The position numbers and the translations under genes were made by a program. A DNA stretch of 64,000 nucleotides from Strongylocentrotus purpuratus (Eukaryota > Echinodermata > Echinoidea > Camarodonta > Strongylocentrotidae), in the NCBI RefSeq assembly GCF_000002235.5, contig NW_022145609.1, positions 23,796,408 to 23,860,407 of the forward strand. Reading direction: 5' to 3'. Below the pieces are notes generated by a model, which saw only the letters and a program-made list of their open reading frames with translations, was not told the DNA's origin and searched no databases. The stretch's first letter is position 1; each line of letters begins with the position of its first letter. Of the stretch, positions 55,677-64,000 are shown in pieces.

Positions 55677-56535
55677 GTCACATCACATGAGGGGGCCTTA
55701 ACTTATAACAAGCTGTGCTTCAACCAAGGTCTCCTCGTCCATCTTTATTCTACATTGTACTGTTATGATTATACTCTATTATATTTTTTCACATGTGTTT
55801 TTCTGGAAGACAAATAAACTTGATAATTGATACTTGATACTATGAACATGGTATATGTATAAGGAAAACGATTATATGTCGTTTTTTGATTTTTTTTTTT
55901 TAACGAAGTTTCATATTTTAGAATGCTCGTTATTCCTCAAAATTCATTCCGAAGGTTTGTAATTCTGAAGGTTCGTTATTCCCAAGGTTCGTTGCTCCAA
56001 AGTTTCGTAATTCCGAAAAATGGAAGGGGGCACACAATTCCGGAGGACTGGTTCATAATTCCGGAAAGGCGGTAGAAGTATAGAACCACATGTAATATTT
56101 GGAATCATGAACCCTATATATTTCATTTTCAGAATTATTAACCTTGTTTAATTTCCCAATTATGAAGCTTAGGAATTACGAACCTTCAGAAAAATGAGCC
56201 GTCGGAAAATCGAGCGCCATCTCTCCCCCTAGTAAACCATGATTCTTGTAAGTGGTTGAACTTGAGTATATTCCATTGTGTCCTCTTTGGCAGGACATAA
56301 CATCTACATTTGCCACTCTACACCCATGGCAAATGGGTAGTTGTTCTCTAAGAGTATTTTGTAAATAGTATTATATATTCCATATATGTTGTTGTATTCA
56401 TGAATCAGTAATCTTTGTCACATCATATGAGGGGTCCTTAACTTTATAACAAGCTGTGCTTCAACCAAGGTCTCCTCGTCTTTCTTTATTTTACATTTAA
56501 CTGTTATGATTATACTCTATTATATTTTGTCAAAT
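55677..56535. repeat. Two copies of a 3'-tail-like repeat around a degenerate minisatellite
   Basis: TTATAACAAGCTGTGCTTC then AACCAAGGTCTCCTCGTC occurs at about 55703 and 56445, followed by ACTGTTATGATTATACTCT and, in the first, AATAAACTTGATAATTGATAC, the style of a LINE or SINE 3' end. Between them, 55925-56205 has scattered units like GAAGGTTCGTTATTCC and its variants in both orientations. A SINE fragment (TAACATCTACATTTGCCACTC) lies at 56277-56345. Confidence 0.6.
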
Positions 56536-57119
56536 GATAAATGGGTATTGACTTGTAAAATTCTTTTATTCGAACACATAAGTGTGAGCCTATACCGGTC
56601 GCGTAGCTTATGCCGGGATACTTTATAAGGTAATTTTCTTAGCACTTGGAAGCGCATATAAACGGAATATTGTAATGTGATATTCGCCATATAAAACGAA
56701 ATGGTATCATTGTTGTGATTACTCCGTAATAATGTCTTGTCTTTGTATTGATATTCCACATAATTATGCCTTTTCAATTGTACTTGTTGAATACTACTTG
56801 TTTTTCTTTTCTGGGAAAAAATAAAGCAATTATAAACAGCTGATTGCGTTTTGTCCATTGTTTCATGATTACAATATCAAAATTTTTGGTATGAAATGAT
56901 TTGATATATTGTACAGTTTAAATAATATTGAATGAGGCAACTTAAAAGAAGTGGCGATATGATATGTTCATGTATAATTCTTTGTGTGCTCAACTATAAT
57001 AATATTAGTTGGATAGGGAAAATGCAAATCGTTCAAAAGTACAGTTTACATTACAGGCGATAGGTCTCAGTTTTACCTAAATCCTTAAGGTAAGCCTCAA
57101 GACTTACAATAAAACTAAA
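56536..57119. other. AT-rich non-coding stretch
   Basis: No gene or repeat recognised. Confidence 0.5.
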
Positions 57120-57490
57120 GCCAATCATCATCATCATTATCATTATCATCACCATCATTATTATTAGTATCATTGTTATTACTATTATTATTATCATTAT
57201 CATTTTATTCATTATCAGCATTATCTGCATCAGCGTTATTACTAAAACTATACTGCTAATACATGCGGCTGCTGTTGCTGCTACTTGCTTTTATTGTTGT
57301 TCTTGCTTCTTCTTCTTCTTCTCCTTTTCCTCCTACTTCTTTTTCTTTCTTCTTCTTCTTCTTCTTTTACTTCTATCTCTTCTTCTTATTATTCGTCTAC
57401 TTCCTCATCTTTTTTTTTTCGTCCTCTTCTTCTTCTTTTCTTCATTATTTTCTTCTGAAAATCTCACTTCTGCTCCAAAAGTGTCTTGTC
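57120..57490. repeat. ATC/ATT and TTC microsatellites
   Basis: ATC- and ATT-type trinucleotide repeats at 57125-57245 run into CTT/TTC-rich sequence to about 57470. Open frames across it are Ser/Phe/Leu-rich artefacts. Confidence 0.9.
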
Positions 57491-57890
57491 TTTTCTTTCA
57501 AATAATAAATTTATTACATCCAATTCTCTTTTTTAAAATTAAGACATCTGATATAAACATAGAGATCTACATGAATGTGAGATCTGTGAATAGATGATAC
57601 GTCTTGGACTGATGATGTTAAGATGGGTCCGATTCCCACTTTTTCATTTGATGCATAAGTTTATCTATTTTGTAACACAGCATTACAGATAAAATGTAGC
57701 TCATATACTTATCGTAGCAACAGGCAGTTGATATCTTTATTATAATTATGACTTAGCCCAAATTAACTTGCTGCACCTTTAATCAGTACTGTGATTTTGT
57801 ACAGTAAACAATGAGTGGCATTGATATGCAATTATTATTCAGAAAAAGATGGATGGTCTATCGATCGCATGTCCAGACCTTGACCTCGGG
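57491..57890. other. AT-rich non-coding stretch
   Basis: No gene or repeat recognised. Confidence 0.5.
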
Positions 57891-58275
57891 AGAGGGACAG
57901 AGCGTTAGAGAGAGAGGGGGGCGTTGAATTGAGAGAGCATGAGGGAGAGAAAGGCGGAAAGATAGAAATGGATGATATAGGTGAGAGGTGAGAGATGGAG
58001 AGAAAGAGAGATAGAGAAATTGAAATAGAGGAAAGGGATGGAGAGAGATTGAGATGGAAGAGAGGGACGGAGACAGAGAGAGAGTAATTAAAATAGAGGA
58101 AGAGGGACAGAGAGTTAGAGAGAGGGGGCGTTGAAATGAGAGAGCATGAGAGAGAGAAAGGCGGAGAGGTAGAAAGGGATGGGAAGGGATAGAAAGAGTC
58201 AGAGGACGGGCGGTGGTGGGTGATAATTTGCAGACATGACGGTAAAGCACCGACATTGGGAGAGAAAGAAGTGTC
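57891..58275. repeat. GA-rich tract with an internal duplication
   Basis: Purine-rich sequence on the + strand. AGAGGGACAGAGxGTTAGAG then AGAGxGGGGGCGTTGA occurs at about 57890 and 58100, so roughly 210 bp is tandemly repeated. Long open frames here are compositional. Confidence 0.8.
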
Positions 58276-59199
58276 AGAGACCCAAAAAACGGAATCGTAG
58301 AATTAAAGACGGTCAAAATATAGGAAAGGATGGATTGGAGAACAGTGGGCGGGGTCAGATAATTGAACAGGGTTAGAAATCATTTTAAACAATTCCTGTC
58401 TCTTGAAAATGGTACCTAGACCTCTGAACGAAATAACAATTATCGTGTATTTTGATTTAGACTAATAGTCCTACTCTCCACCTACTTATATGGCATCAAT
58501 TAGAGGTCACTTTTGCCATTTTTTACCAGTGGTAAAATTTCTCATTTATTAACAGTCCTACTCTGCACTTACCTATGACATCAGTTAGAGGTCCATACCC
58601 ATATAGTTCCCTCTTTGTTACACACACTGGAAAACTCTATCTTTATTTGGTTGTATTATCTTTTTTTGTATATAAAAAAAGAAAATAAATTAATAACAGT
58701 AATATAAACAACAGTGGGACCTCGTTATTTCAAAACATTGTTTTATTAACTTTTACTTCGGCAAGACACTCCAAATGATTTTATTTCTTAATAATATATA
58801 CCGGGTTTTTTTTTTTTTTTTTTTTTTTTTTGTCAGCCCTGGCACAAATAAGTTCAATTAAAGCGATCAATTTTCCATAGTCCCATGGAGTTCTTTTGAA
58901 GTTACACTGTATATTTCTGAACATAAAAACCACTGATTAAATTTGTTTTAAATGTAAATAAGGAAACCGCAGTTTTGCATTCACTTCAACTGATCCATAG
59001 TAAACGTTCAAATAATCAGTCCAAGCCATGTTGTCATGGGTTTTGTATCACAAAAGTTTTTTATGATTGTATTTAATATACTCTGAAACAAATTATAATT
59101 TCATATTCCTTAGTATATAATTAATTCATAAATTTGAGGTTTGTTCTTTTTTTACCAAGTTAGTCAATGTATTTGTTATGACATGAAGAATGCGATGCA
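58276..59199. other. AT-rich non-coding stretch
   Basis: A phrase CAGTCCTACTCTxCACxTAC occurs twice (about 58468 and 58554), and there is a poly-T run at 58806-58831. No gene. Confidence 0.6.
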
Positions 59200-61907
59200 T
59201 ATCTATATCTTTTTATTATTATTATTTATTTGACCAATCGGAAAACATACAATGAGTATAACAATCAGATAATACATAGACATTTCATAATACATTCAAA
59301 CAGCTTTATGAAAGTGGAGAGGAGATAGAGAGAAGGATACAATCTGCTGGTCAGGGGTGACAAAAGCAATTTAAATTGCTATTACTCGAAAGCATGTCAC
59401 CCCCCACAGTCTGCATCCTGGAAAATTAAGAGTAAAGAACAGAATAAAAATTCACAATATGAGAAAATAAATAAATATATATATATATATATATATCAGG
59501 ATAACAATAGTTGGAGCAATTACTATTATATCCTTGATTACTTTCATTACATCATTATGTCTTTACGTTCATCACATAAATATATAAATTTTCAAATCAA
59601 TAACTTGGTGCTTACATTAGAAACATTTGATATGATTATTATTGGGGAGGAAAGTTACATAATAGTATAAAATGCTTAACAATAATTTCTAACTTACAAA
59701 ATGAAATGAATAACATTGTAATCTGAAGCCTAATATGTACTGAACGGAACGAAGAAATGAGCTTGCAATATTGATATTATTTCAAAGTGACAAAATAAAT
59801 AAATTAGTCAGTTATGATCTAGGTAAGATGTATAATTAATCTTAGGGTTTCCAAAAAGGCACAGTACAATAATAAAACAGTTGCTTTTAAGTGACGATCA
59901 GCTTGAGAGAAATGGACAGAATTTGAAATCAGACACGAGTATGAAAAATATTACCATTAATAATTATCAATACATTGTTTTACATTGAATTTAATGAGTT
60001 CAATTAACACTGAGAAGAGATTGTTTCAGTGTTGAAAGGAAGGATGGAATAGAATTAAGTACAGCAGTATCTTTTATTTCTGTGGGAAGGTTGTTCCACA
60101 GTCTTGGAAAGCGGTGAGATGGAGAAAGAAAAAGTGCCTGTCTCCGAGAAGGAAGGTGGCGGAATGTAAGTACCTCTTGCCGCCTGGAATTGATCTGGGT
60201 GGATTCAGTAAGAGCCTCACAAAGGGTGAGACCACTGAGGCATTTGAAAGTGAATGAAAGAAGGAAGATAAGCTTGACCGGTGAAGAGTAGTGAGTCTAT
60301 CTTCATAAGACATGTCGCCTCTCCGTTGTTTAAGGGCAATACGTGTGGCTGTGCGCTGAACGCGTTCTAATTGCTGCTCTTGTTTGAGGGTGTGAGGATG
60401 CCAGGCTGGACATCCGTATTCTAATATTGGAAGAATGAGAGCTTTGTAAAGAGAGAAAATGGCTTGTGTTGAAGCTTGACCTGCCACTACTCTAATGAAC
60501 CCGAGGAGACGGTTGGCCCTTTTGACGATATTATCAATATGTGTGTTCCATTGTAGATTAGCACAAATTGTGACCCCTAGATAAACATATGAAGGGGCAC
60601 GTGAGAGGTCAGACGTGTTGAGTTTGTATATTGGGGGTTGCAGATTCCTGCTCCTAGTTACATGGAGTATTTTACATTTGGAGGGATTGAAAGCCATTTG
60701 GTTCTGCTCGGCCCATTCATGTAGGAGTTGCAAATCAGTTTGAAACCTCTCTTCATCATTGGGTGACTGCACCGTACGAAACATCAGAATGTCGTCAGCA
60801 AACATAACAGATTTAGAAGAAAGGGGGAGGGAAATATCATTGATGAAAAGGTTGAAAAGGAGAGGGCCTAAACAACTACCCTGGGGCACTCCGGAAGTCA
60901 CATCAACCCAGGGAGAAGAGGAACCCTGAAAAATTACACGCTGTAATCGTCCAACGAGGAAGGACTTAATCCATTTCCAGAGAGTACCTGTGACATTAAA
61001 CTGTGCAGATAGTTTAGACAGTAGGATGTGATGAGGCATTTTATCAAATGCTTTGGACATATCTAGGAAAGCTGCATCTACACGAGGAGGACGATTTTTA
61101 TCAAGAATTGTACACCAAGCTTGTAGGACATTGATAAGCTGGGTGACGCAACTGCGTTTCTGTGTAAAACCGTGTTGGTTTGGATTGAGGAGACCAAATG
61201 TTTTGTACATGTTTGAGAATGGAAGAAGAAACAATTTGCTCAAGAACCTTACATATAACAGAAGTGAGGGCAACTGGTCTGTAGTTTGACATGATTGATC
61301 TGTCACCCTTCTTAAAGACAGGAGTAATGTTTGACCGACGCCAAGAATCTGGTAATTTGCCTGTATTAAGGGATATGTTAAAGAGATGGACGAGAGGATA
61401 TGATATTTCTAGGGCACAGTTCTTCAGTATAACGGGAAGAACCCCGTCAGGTCCTGGGGCTTTAGATGCTGAGAGCTGAAGGAGGCGGTTGCCTACCTGG
61501 TGAACCTGTACCTGTATTGAGGAAAGCTGTGGAATTGGTTATGAACCAGATGGTGGTTCATCACTGACTGACTCAGAGGGGTTAAACACAAGAGAGAACA
61601 TATCATTAAATGCATTTGATATTTAAGACGGTTGAGAGAGGGAACTGTTATTCACAAGAAATTTGGGAGGTGGAGCATTCTGCTTCTTTTTAGATACAAA
61701 TGACCAAAATCTTCGTCTGTTATCATTAGAGGAAAACATGTTATTGACATATTCCCAATACAACTTTCTGGTCTGCTTCTTGACATCATTACGGACAACT
61801 TTATACTGACACCAGTCCAGGTCCAATGTTGACCTTTTAGCCTTTTTGAACAACCTGTGTTTTATAATGATGAGTTTTTTAAGTTCTGGAGTAATCCATG
61901 GTGAGTT
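59200..61907 (-). mobile_element. 5'-truncated Jockey/CR1-type LINE
   Basis: The minus-strand element enters its ORF2 near 61907 with TPELKKLI-like sequence and ends near 59200 with an AATAAATAATAATAA-type tail. The coding part stops at about 60074, leaving a 3' untranslated part of roughly 870 bp (TA repeats at 59474-59496). No target duplication was identified. Confidence 0.7.
60074..61890 (-). pseudogene. LINE ORF2 reverse transcriptase, frameshifted
   Basis: On the minus strand: LFKKAKRSTLDLDW and YWEYVNNMFSSNDNRRRFW (61853-61630), MSNYRPVALTSVICKVLEQI (about 61292), NPNQHGFTQKRSCVTQ, AAFLDMSKAFDKMPHHILL, SGVPQGSCLGPLLFNLFIND, the catalytic SVMFADDILMFRT (about 60800), and ILEYGCPAWHPHTLKQEQQL then ERVQRTATRIA. 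One frame change lies near 61205 between the fingers region and QHGF, and a stop separates the N-terminal part (61623). The clade is Jockey/CR1-like and differs from the other LINEs in the window. Confidence 0.85.
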
Positions 61908-61989
61908 CTATATTTTAATATCTCTAATGTTCACCTTATAATATTCATATTTGTCTTGCAATGTATCTTTGTATTTTATCAACATGTAC

Positions 61990-62432
61990 ATAATTGTTTT
62001 CCCTCTCTGTTCATCTGTCCCCTTTCTCCCCCTCTCTCTCTCTCTCTCTCTTTCTCTCTTTCTCTTTCTCTCTCTCTTTCTCTCTTTTTTCTCTCTCTCC
62101 TGCTTTCCCATCTCTCTTTCTCTCTCTCCTGCTTTCCCATCTCTCTTTCTTTTTAACTCAAATTTCTAAATTGAAATAATGTATAAGATTAATTGTATAT
62201 AGTATATACACGCTCTTAATAATTATGTAGATTGTAGTGTGACATCTTGAAATGTATACTTCCTTTTTTTCCAGCAATTTACTCATGTACAATTTAGTTA
62301 CTTTTTACTGTGATATCACTTGAAATGTATAATTGTCTTCACCATCAATGTTTTATTCATGCACAATTCAGTTGCTTGTAACTGCGATACATGGAAATGA
62401 ATCAATAAATACCATTTATCTATTTATCTATC
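61990..62432 (+). repeat. TC microsatellite and a tandemly repeated LINE-type 3' tail
   Basis: TC-rich repeats at 62024-62155 (CTTTCCCATCTCTCTTTCTC duplicated) are followed by three loose repeats of about 70 bp ending in GAAATGTATA/GAAATGAATC. Then come AATAAATACC and an ATTTATCT microsatellite at 62410-62432, the style of a LINE 3' end on the + strand. Confidence 0.6.
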
Positions 62433-62829
62433 TGAAAAAGTGTATGACGTCACCCCTCACCAACGTTATTTCTACCCTGAGTAGTATACGACCGTTTCAA
62501 TATAACTGCACTCAGATTGGACCTGCATCCATGGGGTATTGGTCGGACGAGTATGCGATCCAGGCTGTGTCATCGTTCAGGCGGCCAAAACGGCTGCAGA
62601 AGGCCGCCGAGTAGCAGGATGATTCGGAGAAAGCCGAATCGGGAAGAGCACCACTTTCAAGGCCGAATGGTTGACCAGAGATATTACACGGGTTCACTGT
62701 TGAAATTAAAGTCAATAAATAATACAAACATATTACAGAGGCATAGAAGTGCAAATAAAACACGAGAGTAAAAATTATATTTCACACCATACACAAACAA
62801 ACAAGAACTCCCTGTTTCGAGTAAAACCC
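62433..62829. other. Non-coding stretch
   Basis: No gene supported. Short open frames on both strands lack family resemblance. Confidence 0.4.
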
Positions 62830-62833
62830 TTAA

Positions 62834-63505
62834 CCCTAAAAAGGCCGGGCTATTTGAGGTTTTAGTATGGCCGGGGGGGCATTACCCCCCCCCCCCCCAT
62901 AAGATCTCGGCCGTGAAGCGGCCGATCTCCGCGAAAATTTGCACGCATGTCAAGTGAAATGTATAGAATACTATGATAATTTCAATTCATTGAAAAAATT
63001 CACTCATTTGCATATTTATGGTAATTTATGCAAATAAGGTCATACAAATTACATTTTTACCCATAAATCATATATTATTCATATTTAAGCATTCCTTTTC
63101 TCTACATATATTCATTAGACTATTCTGAATAAGAATACGACAACAAAAATTGAAAGAGCCAGCTTATTCCTTATGTTATCCCTTGTTTTAATAATTTCTT
63201 ATGTATTTCATTGTTTTTTTTACCTTATGTATTTTATTGTTTTTGTTGTTTTATTTCATTTCTTACCAAAATTCAACTATTTTGACTCCCCAAAACAACC
63301 ACTTAAACTTTAAACAAGACCCAATAACCCATGTTTGATCTGTTTTTAGGACAAATGACTTTTCCATATGTTTTGTACACAAATCACGAAAATGAGCGAT
63401 TTTCGGGCTGACATACAAAGACAAAAGGTCATGTGACCTTGTAATCGTAGGTCCGATTTTTAAAACAAATATTTTAAAAGTTGCGCAAGACTCGAAAGAA
63501 TAAAG
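62834..63505 (-). mobile_element. piggyBac-like element, second copy, inverted and right-truncated
   Basis: TTAA at 62830-62833 precedes CCCTAAAAAGGCCGGG. The interior is the reverse complement of 265-1033 over most of its length (for example CATGTCAAGTGAAATGTATA near 62945 against the complement near 900). The other terminal end is missing and is replaced by unrelated sequence from about 63505. Confidence 0.8.
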
Positions 63506-63703
63506 TCAGCGAGCGGCGGGGCGCCATCCATATGCGTTCCCGAACAATCAGACAAATCGTGGAGCGTCGACAAACCTCCTTTTGTTTCGACAAACCTCCT
63601 TTTGTTTTTTTACAAACCAAGGTTTGTAAAAACGCGTCGAAACGCGTCGTATGACGCACATAAACCTCGGTTTGTCGACAAACCTCCTTTGTGAATTTGG
63701 GCC
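63506..63703. repeat. Palindrome-rich short element
   Basis: TCGACAAACCTCCTTTTGT occurs three times with variation (63566, 63588, 63676), and TTACAAACCAAGGTTTGTAA at about 63609 is a near-perfect palindrome. The right end AAAGG...ATTTGGGCC resembles the ends of a common small inverted-repeat family. The left end is not clear. Confidence 0.5.
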
Positions 63704-64000
63704 ATATAGTCGGGTGAATTGCTAAACTGGAGTACATGACCAAGCATTACATTTGTTACCGCCTTGGTGAGTTTCATTTTACTCGATGATATATAAACAA
63801 AAATCACTTGAACAAGTATTCTCAACTGGTGTAGAAAAAAAGTGAATAAACATTCTCAGTTCTCGATGAAAATTATGTTAAATTGGTAAATTCACTGCCT
63901 AGTCAGTAAACCAAGTCATTATCGCATTACAGTTTCCGTTAAACTGTGGGATATTTACTCATTGACTCGTTCTTCAAAAAATTCCAATACTATCAAGTGA
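63704..64000. repeat. Dispersed repeat with empty piggyBac-like site
   Basis: Matches 1-260 plus 1038-1094 in direct orientation, with a single TTAA at 63939-63942 where the left copy carries the element. The repeat runs off the window. Confidence 0.8.

Noticed and set aside
57858-58316. Open frame of 152 codons on the minus strand
   Set aside because: Ser/Leu-rich translation of a GA-rich low-complexity tract with an internal repeat.
62352-62480. Possible terminal exon of the mosaic gene after acceptor-like CACAATTCAG or GAAAAAG
   Set aside because: The first site lies in a tandemly repeated LINE-type tail; the second lacks a pyrimidine tract; both give only a few residues before a stop and no family match.

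Overview
The window looks like nuclear DNA from an AT-rich, repeat-dense marine invertebrate, most likely an echinoderm-like deuterostome. The reasons are a multi-exon mosaic gene (CUB, LDL-receptor A, Frizzled and trypsin-like domains), several Jockey/CR1/Tx1-type LINEs, tRNA-derived SINEs, and families of small inverted-repeat elements of the kind common in sea urchin and related genomes. The species call is inference. There is no bacterial-style gene organisation, rRNA gene or CRISPR array.

Bases 1-34,700 are a mosaic of repeats. A piggyBac-like non-autonomous element sits at 265-1033, diverged ~500-bp repeats lie at 2094-3900, and a hAT-like element with an 8-bp target duplication (4378-6288) carries an array of ~113-bp repeats. 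Next comes a tandem duplication of about 9 kb (copy A 6223-20684, copy B 20685-29808). Each copy holds a dead Tx1/L1-type LINE fragment, a 27-bp-arm palindrome, a CR1-type LINE 3' end, small inverted-repeat elements, an antisense LINE fragment and a long 26-bp satellite. Copy A alone carries a 5.1-kb, apparently full-length CR1-like LINE (7280-12387) with a 5-bp target duplication; copy B preserves the exact empty site. From 30.2 to 34.7 kb lie microsatellites, another Tx1-type LINE remnant and a foldback repeat.

The only host gene I can support runs on the + strand from 34718 to at least 53517. Twelve exons with consistent splice phases encode about 830 residues: signal peptide, CUB, LDLa, a 10-cysteine Frizzled domain, a trypsin-fold domain, two more CUB domains and a partial EGF-like module. 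The protease domain keeps its disulfide cysteines, catalytic His and Asp, and Asp189, but Lys replaces the nucleophilic Ser, so it reads as a secreted pseudoprotease. All three CUB domains lack cysteines. The 3' end of the gene was not found in the window.

The gene's introns hold many elements. Intron 1 has two head-to-tail, rolling-circle (Helentron/Helitron2-like) non-autonomous elements. Other introns hold tRNA-derived SINEs, inverted-repeat elements (one hAT-like with an 8-bp target duplication), a ~145-bp tandem repeat and a LINE fragment. The region 53.5-64 kb is non-coding as far as I can see. It holds SINE pieces, low-complexity tracts, a reverse-strand LINE (59.2-61.9 kb), a second inverted copy of the piggyBac-like element, and a closing repeat that matches the start of the window.
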